A stretch of DNA of 64,000 nucleotides, from the NCBI GenBank assembly GCA_023665145.1, contig JAMPEM010000010.1, forward strand, positions 1-64,000. Direction: 5' to 3'. The stretch comes from Bacteroides sp. (lineage in GTDB: Bacteria > Bacteroidota > Bacteroidia > Bacteroidales > Muribaculaceae). The translations under genes and the position numbers were made by a program. This document shows, piece after piece, positions 7,349 to 16,149 of the stretch (the first letter of the stretch is position 1; every line of letters begins with the position of its first letter). The notes under the pieces were generated by a model. It ran no database searches. It was not told where the DNA came from and saw nothing but the letters and a program-made list of their open reading frames with translations.

Positions 7349-8611
7349 TCAATCTTTGTCAGAGATAAGGTAGGCTGTTTCGTCGGAATCTTTGAGGAGG
7401 TGATGTGTGGAGCGTTTCAACCCTGCTATCCATATAATCTTTCCGTCGGGGGCTACCGCAATCCAAGTCTCTCTTCTCTGTTGGAGTGTAAGTCCGGCAT
7501 CCTTAAGCACCCGGCTTACGAGTTTACTTCCATTTATGCCCAGTGGTGCAATTCGGTCGCCTGTCTGAGGGTGGCGGAAGGTGAGTCGGTCTATAGGGAT
7601 TGGAGAGTAAAGAATGGTATTGTCAGGAGTCTTTTTAATGTCGCTGATTAATTCCGGTGAACAGGGGAGCGGTTTCTGTCGGAATGGATGTTCATTCTGT
7701 AAAATTCCATTTTCTGTATTAATGCTGAGACCGTCTCGATCGAGAATGACTGTTGCATTTGGGAATATCCATTTTTTTGGATATGTGTGCCGAGATATTG
7801 CCGAAGCAATCTCGCGAGCTTGTTGAGAATTGCCTCCGTATGATTTTATCTTTCTGAATATTGAGGTGATAAGAGATAGCTCAGAGTGTTGTGCTGAAGA
7901 GTTGACGGAATCGGTCTGATTTATTAGAGCGAGTTCGGATTGCAGATTTTGTTGTGTCCGTGAAATGGATTTTTGCAGACCGGGCCAACGAGATTTCAGT
8001 AGTGGGATAATTTCATTGCGAAGGAAATTTCGTTTTACATCGGAGAGCAGATTAGTGGAATCTGTGACGAATGGTTGATGTATCTCTGTAAGGTATTCAA
8101 GTATTTCGGCTTTTGTAATTGAGAGAAGGGGGCGAAGGATAGAGCCATCGTCGGTATTCATTCCGCACAGCCCTTTCAGTCCCGATCCCCGCAGCAGGTT
8201 TAGAAAGAGAGTTTCGATGTTGTCATCGAGATGGTGAGCTGTCAGAATTCTGTCGCAATTCAATTCATTACGAAGACGGTGGAATTCGGAGTAGCGCAGT
8301 TCCCGGCAGGCCATTTCAGTGGAGACGTGGTGAGTCTCTTTGTATTTGGGAACATCAAAATGTATTACGGAGAGGGGAATGTTGAGTTCGGAACATAGGT
8401 TCTGCACAAACAGTGTGTCGCGGTCGCTTTCCTCACCTCGCAGATGAAAATTGCAGTGCACGGCATGAATTTCAATCTCCGGCAAAAGGATTGCGATTCG
8501 GAGTAAGGCGACACTGTCGGCCCCTCCGCTGATTGTCAACAGGAGCTTTTTTGCATTGTCGGGGATTGCCTTGCGAAAAGCGTGGATGAGTTTTGATTTT
8601 AGGGGTGTCAT
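7349..8611 (-). CDS. tilS: tRNA(Ile)-lysidine synthase
   Basis: 420 residues from the ATG at 8611, which overlaps the upstream gene's stop by 4 bp. The PP-loop S-G-G-A-D-S (28-33) binds ATP; the N-terminal ATPase domain is followed by TilS substrate-binding and C-terminal domains, giving the usual Bacteroidota length. It ligates lysine to C34 of tRNA-Ile(CAU) so that it reads AUA, an essential step. Confidence 0.95.
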   Translation of the reverse strand: MTPLKSKLIHAFRKAIPDNAKKLLLTISGGADSVALLRIAILLPEIEIHAVHCNFHLRGEESDRDTLFVQNLCSELNIPLSVIHFDVPKYKETHHVSTEMACRELRYSEFHRLRNELNCDRILTAHHLDDNIETLFLNLLRGSGLKGLCGMNTDDGSILRPLLSITKAEILEYLTEIHQPFVTDSTNLLSDVKRNFLRNEIIPLLKSRWPGLQKSISRTQQNLQSELALINQTDSVNSSAQHSELSLITSIFRKIKSYGGNSQQAREIASAISRHTYPKKWIFPNATVILDRDGLSINTENGILQNEHPFRQKPLPCSPELISDIKKTPDNTILYSPIPIDRLTFRHPQTGDRIAPLGINGSKLVSRVLKDAGLTLQQRRETWIAVAPDGKIIWIAGLKRSTHHLLKDSDETAYLISDKD

Positions 8612-9276
8612 CTTACCATTACCGGCACGACGCATGTGATACGTGCCACTTCTTTTATTTCATCGTTTGGGATGGAAAATTCGGGAAATTCGTTGGAATT
8701 ATATGATACACATTTGACAAGTTCGGGATTTTTAGTATCCGGGAAAAGGCGTTTAATCATAATGCCGTCGTTGGTTACAATTGCGTAGGCTTCTCCCCAT
8801 CTGATATATCCGGTATTGACTTTAGACAGACCGACGAGGGCTCCGGGCGGAATTGAGAGGTCAGGACGATCGTTGTTGACCATTGAATATCCGGCGGCTT
8901 GGATGAAGAATTCTGTCTCGCGAGGGATTCCGGGGAGTGCTATTCTGGGGAGGTCGTTGATTTTAGCGGCGTCTGCAAGACCTACTGCTCTTCCGCATTG
9001 TGCTTTTGTGGTGTCAATCAGAGGATATGTGGTGTAATCCGGAGTGTCGTTTTCGGTGAGCATATCGCCATTTCCGGTCAGGAACCAGATTCTGTTAAGA
9101 TCGGGATATGCATCAAGGATTCGGCGGGCGGTGGTCAGTGAAATATCTTTCCCCGGTTTGCGTGCTTTGCCGATGGTTCCGAGTGCGAGTCCGCAATCTT
9201 TCGTTATTCGAAGGTCGTTGAAGCTTTTGTATTGGGCAAACAGGTCAAGCCTGTCGATGCGTCGGGTGGTGTCCAT
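8608..9276 (-). CDS. HTH/S24 LexA-like transcriptional regulator
   Basis: 222 residues from the ATG at 9276. The N-terminal 75 residues are a predicted Xre-type DNA-binding fold of the Bacteroidota phage-repressor kind (SLTTARRILDAYPDLNRIWFLTGNG). The C-terminal S24 domain keeps the catalytic dyad: S131 (A-A-G-Y-S-M) and K175 (M-I-K-R-L). No clear Ala-Gly cleavage site precedes S131. It has its own promoter and is coupled to tilS by an ATGA overlap. A stress- or DNA-damage-responsive repressor is the family expectation; targets are unknown. Confidence 0.85.
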   Translation of the reverse strand: MDTTRRIDRLDLFAQYKSFNDLRITKDCGLALGTIGKARKPGKDISLTTARRILDAYPDLNRIWFLTGNGDMLTENDTPDYTTYPLIDTTKAQCGRAVGLADAAKINDLPRIALPGIPRETEFFIQAAGYSMVNNDRPDLSIPPGALVGLSKVNTGYIRWGEAYAIVTNDGIMIKRLFPDTKNPELVKCVSYNSNEFPEFSIPNDEIKEVARITCVVPVMVR

Positions 9277-9303
9277 ATATTGAATAGTTTGAAAACTGTT
9301 TCG

Positions 9304-9334
9304 CAAAGTTAGATATAATTTTTGAATTGTACAA
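9304..9334 (-). promoter_or_regulatory. Promoter of the S24 regulator-tilS operon
   Basis: Minus strand TTG (9334-9332), 20 nt, TAACTTTG (9311-9304), ending 27 nt before the start codon at 9276. Confidence 0.75.
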
Positions 9335-9404
9335 TAAATTTCAAATTTTTTCTTATTGAAACTATGTAGTGTTGTAACTTGTTAAGACGTTATATTATAA
9401 GATT

Positions 9405-10448
9405 ATGAAAAGATTGGTTATTATAGTGCCTATATTGGGGATGTTAATGGCATGTACGTTGACGGGCGGTGATAAATATAAGGGTGAGAAGAGATTGACG
9501 CAGGATACGGCCTGGCATGAGGACATCTTGGATGGTTATGAGTCCCGGTATGTGAATCAAGGTGAAGCATTTGACGGGCCGTGTCGTTGCACGATAGTAA
9601 GGAAATTATCGAAGAAGGGTAGTCGTAAGGGGTATCTTTATGTGCATGGCTTTAATGATTACTTTTTTCAGAAGGAGATGGGGGATAGGTTTGTTGATTC
9701 AGGGTATAATTTTTACGCTGTGGATTTGCGACGTTATGGTCGAAGTCTGGAGCCGTGGCAGTATCCATTTAATATCCGAAATCAAGCGGAATATTTTGAG
9801 GATTTGGATTCAGCCTTGGCACAGATGCGCAGGGATGGGAATGTGGAGATTACGCTTTCGGGGCATAGCACCGGTGGGTTGACGGTGGCTTTGTTTGCTG
9901 CTGAACGAGGAGAACGAGTCGGTGTCAGCAGAATAGTTACGGATTCTCCTTTTCTTGAGTGGAATTTTAATGCAACGTATAGGAATGTCATAATTCCTGT
10001 AGTGTCATTTTTTGGTATGTTTATCAAGGATGTCAAGATTCCGCAGGGACATTGTGATGGATATGCCTACAGTTTGCTGAAGGAGTATCATGGTGAATGG
10101 ACATATAATACGGATTGGAAGATGATATTTTCACCTCCGGTCACGATGAGTTGGATAAGAAGTGTTAATAGGGCACAGGGCAAGTTAATGGAGAAATGCG
10201 GCAATATTACGGTTCCGGTGCTTGTGATGCATTCGTCCAGAAAAATAGATGGGTGTGGGTGGACTCCGGAATTTCAGACGGGAGATGCTGTACTCGACCC
10301 TGAGATGCTGCAGAAAAGAGGTATGAAACTGGGTAAGAATCCGATGGTGTGTGCTATAGATTCGGGGTTGCATGACTTGATATTGAGTCGTAAGAAAGTT
10401 AGGGACTCGGCATACCGGACAATATTCCGATTCATGAGAGAGCGTTGA
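9405..10448 (+). CDS. Lipoprotein alpha/beta hydrolase (serine hydrolase)
   Basis: 347 residues with a lipoprotein signal ending at C17 (LMA-C). The alpha/beta hydrolase core shows an oxyanion loop HGFND (81-85), the nucleophile elbow G-H-S-T-G-G with S155, and a late histidine in SGLHDL (H323). It resembles the serine aminopeptidase/monoacylglycerol lipase group (Hydrolase_4). It is probably held at the outer or inner membrane and would cleave esters or lipids; the substrate is unknown. Monocistronic, ending at a shared terminator facing ddh. Confidence 0.85.
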   Translation: MKRLVIIVPILGMLMACTLTGGDKYKGEKRLTQDTAWHEDILDGYESRYVNQGEAFDGPCRCTIVRKLSKKGSRKGYLYVHGFNDYFFQKEMGDRFVDSGYNFYAVDLRRYGRSLEPWQYPFNIRNQAEYFEDLDSALAQMRRDGNVEITLSGHSTGGLTVALFAAERGERVGVSRIVTDSPFLEWNFNATYRNVIIPVVSFFGMFIKDVKIPQGHCDGYAYSLLKEYHGEWTYNTDWKMIFSPPVTMSWIRSVNRAQGKLMEKCGNITVPVLVMHSSRKIDGCGWTPEFQTGDAVLDPEMLQKRGMKLGKNPMVCAIDSGLHDLILSRKKVRDSAYRTIFRFMRER

Positions 10449-10487
10449 TGTGTAGGGTTGATGTTATTAACCAACCTCTAAGAGATT

Positions 10488-10516
10488 GGCAGCGTAACGG
10501 CGAGAGTTACGCTGCC
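10488..10516. terminator. Terminator between hydrolase and ddh
   Basis: Perfect 11-bp stem GGCAGCGTAAC/GTTACGCTGCC with a 7-nt loop, placed between two convergent genes. U tracts are short on both sides. Confidence 0.7.
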
Positions 10517-10553
10517 ATATTTGGGTTATAACAAATAATTTGGAGGGGATTTT

Positions 10554-11450
10554 TTATACGAGGTGTGCGATGTATTGGTCGCGGTTTCCGGGCAGGAGGT
10601 CAATGACCGGTATTTCAATCATTGTGTAGCAACCGGGTCTCTGGCGCATGGCGGCTCTTGCACAGCATACGAGTACTTGTCCGGTCAGAGCGGGATTGTT
10701 AATTTTCATGTCGAACTCGAGGAGTTGGTTGTGGGTTTTTCCGGAGACTCCTTTTCTGACGAGATTGACTCCGTGGCCAACATCGTTGAGAGCATCTACG
10801 GATTCAACTTCGATAACGTGGGTTTCGTCGCTTGCAAAGTAGGGGTCGGCTTTAATTGCGGCAGCCACTTGGTCGAGATTATATCCGTCGAGGAGTTCGA
10901 TGTAAACCATTCTGCGATGTATGCCGGTGCCGACCGGGATAGTCATTGAGAGGGCATCTTTGACGCCTTCGATGGCTTTGACAGCAACGGTGTGTCCCAT
11001 TGAGCGTCCGGGGCCGAAGTTTGTGTAGGTGATACCTTCAGGAGCTATTGCCTGCATGAGTGTTCTGACAATTGAATCAGATCCCGGATCCCATCCGGCG
11101 GAGATTATAGATACGGCATTGTGTTCTTTTGCAGCTTTGTCCAGGGAAGCTCTAAGCCGGGGGATTTGGCCGTGGATATCGAAACTGTCTACGGTGTTGA
11201 TACCGGCTGCGAGGACTTCAAGTGCTGTTTTTTCTACGCTCCTTGTGGGAGTAGCGAGAATTGCCACGTCTACATCTTTGAGCTCGTGAATCGAGCCGAC
11301 AACGGGAATTTGAGCCGGGATGTCAGCTCTGTCGGCGGGATTACGTCTTACGATTCCGGCTATTTCGAAATCCGGAGCGGCTTGGAGAGCCTCAAGGGAG
11401 TACTTTCCGATGTTGCCATATCCTATGATGGCAGCTCTTGTTTTTTTCAT
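10554..11450 (-). CDS. ddh: meso-Diaminopimelate D-dehydrogenase
   Basis: 298 residues. N-terminal Rossmann fold with G-Y-G-N-I-G (10-15); substrate domain contains SAGWDPGSDS and FGPGRSMGHTVA, hallmarks of Ddh. It makes meso-DAP in one step from tetrahydrodipicolinate, NADPH and ammonia, feeding lysine and peptidoglycan synthesis. Length is normal for the family. Confidence 0.95.
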   Translation of the reverse strand: MKKTRAAIIGYGNIGKYSLEALQAAPDFEIAGIVRRNPADRADIPAQIPVVGSIHELKDVDVAILATPTRSVEKTALEVLAAGINTVDSFDIHGQIPRLRASLDKAAKEHNAVSIISAGWDPGSDSIVRTLMQAIAPEGITYTNFGPGRSMGHTVAVKAIEGVKDALSMTIPVGTGIHRRMVYIELLDGYNLDQVAAAIKADPYFASDETHVIEVESVDALNDVGHGVNLVRKGVSGKTHNQLLEFDMKINNPALTGQVLVCCARAAMRQRPGCYTMIEIPVIDLLPGNRDQYIAHLV

Positions 11451-11480
11451 TTTGTTATTGTTTTTAATTGTTGATTCAAA

Positions 11481-11521
11481 TAAAAATTAAGAGCTTGCAT
11501 ATACTGGATATAAGCAAGCTC
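11481..11521 (-). terminator. Terminator of the DUF4301 gene
   Basis: On the minus strand GAGCTTGC (11521-11514), 15-nt loop, GCAAGCTC (11498-11491), then TTAATTTTTATTT. It lies 8 nt after the DUF4301 stop and before the ddh start. Confidence 0.75.
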
Positions 11522-11528
11522 AATGATG

Positions 11529-13058
11529 TTATTCGGGTTGGTGTGCTTTTCGAAGCAGGTCGTTGACGGTTTTGACGGGGTTGAATGTTTCGATTGGAAC
11601 TTCTACGAAGATAGTGTTCCAATTTGCCATTGCACCGTTCCAAAGGCCGGGACGTTCGAGTGCTTTTATTTCTATGCCGTCAACGCTTTTATCGCTGAGG
11701 AATCCTGTGGTTTTGTCGATATAATCGGGGAGGAAAAATTTGTTTCCTTCGAAATCTCTGAGAGCGCATACGAGGTCGACGGGGTTGAAATGGGAGGCTT
11801 TCTCCATGAGAGATTTGATTTTCTTGTCATCGAGATTTAGCTGTACGCTTTCGAGGATTTGTGGAGATACAGTTCCGTCGGGATTATATACGAGGTATGG
11901 ACCTCCTCCCGGTTCTCCTTCGTTTTTTACCATACCGCATACTCGCATGGGGCGGTTTAGTTTAGCGAAAATATAGGAGGCTTTTTGTTCCGGGCTCATT
12001 TCAGCGCAACTGTCGTGAGTGATGCAAAGGACATCGTGAAGGAAAGCGAGCATTTCATCAAGGACTTCTTTTTCCGGAGTGCCTTTCATCAGGATGTGGC
12101 AGTATTCGTCGGCTTTTGCTTTTGCACCGACGAGGATTCCGCCTGCAATTTTTTTGAAATGGTTGGAGATGGTGCGTTGATTATCCGGCACGATGTTGTC
12201 GATATTTTTTATAAATACGATGTCGGCATCAATATCGTTAAGGTTTTCAATCAGAGCTCCATGTCCTCCGGGGCGGAAGAAGAGTTGTCCGTCTTTTCTA
12301 AACGGTTCTCCATCCTTAGTAACGCAGATGGTGTCGGTGGAGGGTTTTTGCACGGATGTCTCTATATTGAAATTAACTCCGTATTTATTGCCCATAGAAA
12401 GTTTGACCTCTTCAATTTTCATTTTGACCAATGGGATGTGGTCTTCACTCACGGTGAAATGAATGTTAGCTTCACCGTTTTTGCCTACGGCGTATTGAGC
12501 TGCTTCTGCGAGATGTTCTTCGAGAGGAGTGCGGCTTGTCCCGATTGTTTTGTGGAATTGGAGGAGGGCTTTGGGGAGTATACCGTAGTTAAGACCTTCT
12601 TTGAGCAGGAGAGCCCCGATGATGTCTTTATATCTTTTTTCGTTTATAAGGGTTTGAATACTTTTCCCGTATAGTTGTATGCAGATGAAGTTGAGTCGTG
12701 GGAAAAAGGCGAATTTTTCGATATTTTCGAAGAATTCTTTAATGAAGGGGGTGTCGGGTTTATCTTTTTTTCCATTGAGGAAGGAGAAAAGATTTTTAAA
12801 CATTCTTGAAGCGGCCCCGGATGCGGGGACGAGTTTGACTACTTTTCCACCCTTTTTGAGGAATTGTTCCCAAAGGTCGATAGCGTGTTTTTGCATCTCC
12901 TCGGAGGGTACTTTTATTCCGCATTCGGTGGTGGCGGGTGCAAAAATTTTCAGGAATGGGAATCCTGTGCGCAGCATTTCAAGTTGGTCTTCAAAAGCTT
13001 GCAATGAGATTCCTCGTTCTTGCAGGGTTTGGAGGTCAGAAGGTGTCAGTTTGGCCAT
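11529..13058 (-). CDS. DUF4301 family protein
   Basis: 509 residues, recognised as the Bacteroidota DUF4301 family of unknown function. The stretch KLVPASGAASRMFK (about 75-88) looks like the glycine-rich nucleotide-binding start of sugar nucleotidyltransferases, and GGHGALIENLNDIDADIVFIKNID resembles their acidic metal region. This hints at an NTP-transferase-like fold. No signal peptide; cytosolic. Confidence 0.8.
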   Translation of the reverse strand: MAKLTPSDLQTLQERGISLQAFEDQLEMLRTGFPFLKIFAPATTECGIKVPSEEMQKHAIDLWEQFLKKGGKVVKLVPASGAASRMFKNLFSFLNGKKDKPDTPFIKEFFENIEKFAFFPRLNFICIQLYGKSIQTLINEKRYKDIIGALLLKEGLNYGILPKALLQFHKTIGTSRTPLEEHLAEAAQYAVGKNGEANIHFTVSEDHIPLVKMKIEEVKLSMGNKYGVNFNIETSVQKPSTDTICVTKDGEPFRKDGQLFFRPGGHGALIENLNDIDADIVFIKNIDNIVPDNQRTISNHFKKIAGGILVGAKAKADEYCHILMKGTPEKEVLDEMLAFLHDVLCITHDSCAEMSPEQKASYIFAKLNRPMRVCGMVKNEGEPGGGPYLVYNPDGTVSPQILESVQLNLDDKKIKSLMEKASHFNPVDLVCALRDFEGNKFFLPDYIDKTTGFLSDKSVDGIEIKALERPGLWNGAMANWNTIFVEVPIETFNPVKTVNDLLRKAHQPE

Positions 13059-13169
13059 TTGTTATTAATTGGGTTAATGAGAAATATGTTATGAAAAAAT
13101 TAAGGAGAGACTTGCAATGTTATAACGGCATGGGCGTTAAAAAGTTTTTATGTCGATATTTATAGTGGA

Positions 13170-13742
13170 TTATTTTTTATGTTGAAAAGGTTTTGCTTTT
13201 GTTCGGTAGGCGCATCTTACTTTCCCTTTGGCTATGTTTGCGAGTTTGGTTCGTATCATTTGTTTCCTGATGGGGGAGATGTGGTCGGTGTAAACTTCTC
13301 CGAGGAGGTGGTCATATTCGTGTTGAATTATGCGGCTTAGGAATCCGGAGAATTCTTGTGTGTGGGGTTGGAAATTTTCGTCGAGCCATTCGAGTCGGAC
13401 GTGTTCGTGTCTTTTGACGTTCTCTGAGAGGTCCGGTAGGGAAAGGCAACCTTCTGAGCGAGTTACAGCGGGCTTGTCTTCGATGATTTCAAGCTGGGGG
13501 TTAATGATGACCATTTTTGAATCGGCACATTCGGGGAAAGAGTCGGCAAGTGGGGAACCATCGAGGACAATCAGTGCGATTGATTTTCCGATTTGAGGTG
13601 CAGCGAGACCTACGCCTTCGGAATTGTACATTGTTTCCCACATGTCTTCGATGAGTTTTTTTAGTTCGGGGTAATCGGAGTTGATGTCTTCGGCTTCCTG
13701 TCGGAGTACGGGATGGCCGTAAAGGTATATTGGAAGTATCAT
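13170..13742 (-). CDS. def: Peptide deformylase
   Basis: 190 residues with all three deformylase motifs: GVGLAAPQIG (43-52), EGCLSLP (97-103, metal ligand C99) and Q-H-E-Y-D-H-L (metal ligands H141 and H145, catalytic E142). It removes the formyl group from nascent N-termini. It begins 1 nt after the MATE gene ends, so both form an operon. Confidence 0.97.
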   Translation of the reverse strand: MILPIYLYGHPVLRQEAEDINSDYPELKKLIEDMWETMYNSEGVGLAAPQIGKSIALIVLDGSPLADSFPECADSKMVIINPQLEIIEDKPAVTRSEGCLSLPDLSENVKRHEHVRLEWLDENFQPHTQEFSGFLSRIIQHEYDHLLGEVYTDHISPIRKQMIRTKLANIAKGKVRCAYRTKAKPFQHKK

Positions 13743-13743
13743 A

Positions 13744-15123
13744 TTATAGTGTCTTAATTGTGATGTTTTGTTTGATTTTTTTAATTTGTATTGTAAGCAT
13801 TATGGCGGCAACGACCACGGAGAGGAAGTCGGCAATGGGGAATGCACTCCATACGCCGTCGAGTCGGAATATCGGAGGGAGGATGAAAAGCAGGGGAATC
13901 ATGAAAATGATTTGTCGGGTGAGTGAGAGGAATACGGCTTTTCCGGCCATACCGAGTGATTGGAAGAAGTTTGTAGCGACGATTTGGAATCCAACCATCC
14001 AGAAGGTGAATGTGGTGATGTGCAGACATTTGACAGCGCATTGTATTTGTGCTTGGTCTTGCATGAACATCATGGCGATGGCTTTCGGGCATACGGCACC
14101 GATTATTGAACCGGTAGTTGTGACAATGACACCGACAATTGCTGCGAGTCGCAGTGTTTTGAAGAGTCGGGATGTGTTGCCTGAGCCGTAGTTGTATCCG
14201 AGGATGGGTTGCATGCCTTGGCAAATACCGATGACAATCATTACGAATATTGTCACGAATCTGTTGAAGACAACGACAGCAGCTATTGCATCGTCACCGC
14301 CGTATTTAAGGAGTGAGTTATTTATCAGAGCGTTAACGATGGACCCGGTTACGTTGATAAGGAAAGGTGCCATTCCGATGTAAAGAACTGACTTGATGAT
14401 AGGCCATTGAAATCGGAAGGTTCCGTGTTTGAAACGCAGGTCGCTTGATTTGAGGAAGAAGTGTCCGAGGACGAAGAAAGCTGTTATTAACATAGAGATG
14501 TCAGTGGCGATAGCCGCACCTTTTATACCCCAATCTAATACGAAGAGGAAAATGGGGGCGAGGATAGCGTTGCAAACGGCACCGATTATGTTTGTGTACA
14601 TGGCTTTTCCGGGGTAACCGGAGGCTCGCATGACGTTGTTGTAGCTGAAAGTCAGGTTCATAAGCACCATTCCGGGAAGTATCCACATGAGGAATTCACG
14701 TGCGTAGGGCAGTGAATTGGCTGAAGCTCCGAATACTTTAAGGATGGGTGTGAGAAAAGTCGCGAAGAGAGTGATGTATGTAAGTCCGATAATTAGTGAG
14801 AGGAGGACGGAGTTGCCGAGAATCATTTCAGCTCGTGGCTTGTCGTTTTGTCCCAGAACGATTGAAATTCTTGTAGCGGCTCCGGCTCCGATCAGCATTC
14901 CGAGGGCAGTAGCGAGGTTCATAACGGGGAATGTCACGGCGATACCGGCAACGACGTTTGGGTCGTCAATGGCATGTCCGATTACGACAGAGTCAATAAT
15001 GTTATAGATAGACATTACGACAGTCCCGATAACAGCAGGGAGGCTGTATTTGAGCAACATTCTGGGAATAGGCGCTGTGGCCAGTTCCTTGAGGCGTTCT
15101 GAAGAATTGTGAATTGTGCTCAT
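13744..15123 (-). CDS. MATE family efflux transporter
   Basis: 459 residues from the ATG at 15123; a longer frame runs back over tRNA-Leu and is rejected. Twelve predicted helices in two homologous halves (PAVIGTVVMSIYNIIDSVVIG and the later MAPFLINVTGSIVNALINN half), the MatE pattern of Na+- or H+-driven drug exporters; closest in style to the MepA/NorM-like group. No promoter box was found in the 37 nt before the preceding terminator, so read-through from tRNA-Leu may contribute. Confidence 0.92.
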   Translation of the reverse strand: MSTIHNSSERLKELATAPIPRMLLKYSLPAVIGTVVMSIYNIIDSVVIGHAIDDPNVVAGIAVTFPVMNLATALGMLIGAGAATRISIVLGQNDKPRAEMILGNSVLLSLIIGLTYITLFATFLTPILKVFGASANSLPYAREFLMWILPGMVLMNLTFSYNNVMRASGYPGKAMYTNIIGAVCNAILAPIFLFVLDWGIKGAAIATDISMLITAFFVLGHFFLKSSDLRFKHGTFRFQWPIIKSVLYIGMAPFLINVTGSIVNALINNSLLKYGGDDAIAAVVVFNRFVTIFVMIVIGICQGMQPILGYNYGSGNTSRLFKTLRLAAIVGVIVTTTGSIIGAVCPKAIAMMFMQDQAQIQCAVKCLHITTFTFWMVGFQIVATNFFQSLGMAGKAVFLSLTRQIIFMIPLLFILPPIFRLDGVWSAFPIADFLSVVVAAIMLTIQIKKIKQNITIKTL

Positions 15124-15147
15124 AAGATTAAGATAAGTAGGGAATCT

Positions 15148-15186
15148 TATAAAAATAAAAGCGGGACAGCCAAAGAGCCGTCCCGC
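15148..15186 (-). terminator. Intrinsic terminator of tRNA-Leu
   Basis: Minus strand GCGGGAC (15186-15180)...GTCCCGC (15167-15161) followed by TTTTATTTTT. It sits 6 nt after the tRNA and 25 nt before the MATE start. Confidence 0.85.
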
Positions 15187-15192
15187 GAGCTG

Positions 15193-15277
15193 TACAGAAA
15201 GTGGGACTCGAACCCACACGACCCTTCCGGGTCAAAGGATTTTAAGTCCTTCGTGTCTACCATTCCACCATTTCTGC
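15193..15277 (-). tRNA. tRNA-Leu (anticodon TAA)
   Basis: 85-nt class II tRNA with a long variable arm (GACCCGGAAGGGTC). Acceptor GCAGAAA pairs with TTTCTGT, discriminator A73; anticodon loop CTTAAAA gives TAA. T loop TTCGAGT is canonical. CCA is not encoded. Confidence 0.96.
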
Positions 15278-15292
15278 AACTCTTTGCGAGTG

Positions 15293-15323
15293 CAAAGTTA
15301 CAAATTTTTTTTCAAAAATGCAA
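15293..15323 (-). promoter_or_regulatory. Promoter of tRNA-Leu
   Basis: Minus strand TTG (15323-15321), 20 nt, TAACTTTG (15300-15293), 16 nt before the mature 5' end. Confidence 0.8.
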
Positions 15324-15374
15324 GATTTATATTTTTTAATATTTGTGTGCAAATTTTTGGCATGGTAGTAGATG

Positions 15375-15382
15375 TAATTTTG
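15375..15382 (+). promoter_or_regulatory. -7 box of the 97-aa ORF
   Basis: TAATTTTG 22 nt before the start codon at 15404; the upstream -33 element is unclear. The transcript would have a leader of about 15 nt. Confidence 0.55.
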
Positions 15383-15403
15383 CGTAGTAAAAAAAGGAAG
15401 ATT

Positions 15404-15697
15404 ATGAAGAGAGAGATGAAATTCGGTGCTGGAGACAGGGTTTATGCGAGAGTTATGATGGGTGGTCGTCAAGTGGCTGAGTATGTGTTTGATTGTGTGC
15501 GAGGGATGTCGGAATTGATTACGGCGTTGCGATTTCGAACGAGGCAGCTGCGGGGATTGGCCAATATTTATATTCGTAATATCACGTCGGGGTGGAGTGT
15601 GGAGCGGCCGTTGATGTTTTATCGTGGGAGGTATTCGGAGATTGAGGATGAAGGGAGAGTTAAGGGGTATGATCCGCGTATTTGGATGGAGTATTGA
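15404..15697 (+). CDS. Conserved small protein, unknown function
   Basis: 97 residues from the ATG at 15404, directly behind a promoter -7 box; longer in-frame starts lie upstream of that box. Basic protein (many Arg) with predicted beta start (KFGAGDRVYARVMMGGRQVAEY) and a helix SELITALRFRTRQLRG. No membrane segment, signal or metal motif. It looks like a lineage-restricted Bacteroidales protein; I do not know the family. It ends head to head with ruvX with no spacer (15697/15698). Confidence 0.7.
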   Translation: MKREMKFGAGDRVYARVMMGGRQVAEYVFDCVRGMSELITALRFRTRQLRGLANIYIRNITSGWSVERPLMFYRGRYSEIEDEGRVKGYDPRIWMEY

Positions 15698-16117
15698 TTA
15701 GATAGGATTTTGGGCTTGAAGCCAGTCTGTGAGGATTATTGTGGCGGCCATTTCGTCGGCGAGACCTTTGCGTTGTCGGTCAGAGCGTTTGAAACCGGCG
15801 GCAATCATTTCTCTGTGAGCGATGGAGGATGTGAATCGTTCGTCGAAGAGTTGTATTGGGATTAGAGGGAGAGCTTTTTTTAGTCGGCCGATGAATGGGC
15901 GTATATATTTCATGCTGTCGGAGTCTTTTCCGTTGAGTGTTTTGGGGTGTCCGATGACGATTAGGTCGACGGTTTCTTTTTCGCAGTAGTCGGAGATGAA
16001 TTTCAGGAGGTTGTTGGTATTTACGACGGGGAGAGGATTTGCTGCAATGCGCAGTGTGTCGGTGACGGCTACACCGGATCTTTTTTGCCCGTAGTCAATG
16101 GCGAGGATGCGTCCCAT
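15698..16117 (-). CDS. ruvX: Putative pre-16S rRNA nuclease / Holliday junction resolvase RuvX (YqgF)
   Basis: 139 residues, RNase H-like fold: first strand IDYGQKRSGVAVTD with the catalytic aspartate, IGHPKTLNGKDSDS, FDERFTS with the acidic residue and DEMAA near the C-terminus. The E. coli relative finishes the 16S rRNA 5' end. It lies 32 nt after relA and is probably cotranscribed. Confidence 0.93.
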   Translation of the reverse strand: MGRILAIDYGQKRSGVAVTDTLRIAANPLPVVNTNNLLKFISDYCEKETVDLIVIGHPKTLNGKDSDSMKYIRPFIGRLKKALPLIPIQLFDERFTSSIAHREMIAAGFKRSDRQRKGLADEMAATIILTDWLQAQNPI

Positions 16118-16149
16118 AATATTGGTGTTTTTGATTTGGTGAGTATAGA

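Noticed and set aside
15124..15219. N-terminal extension of the MATE gene over tRNA-Leu
   Set aside because: It would translate part of the tRNA and its terminator; the ATG at 15123 fits the family.
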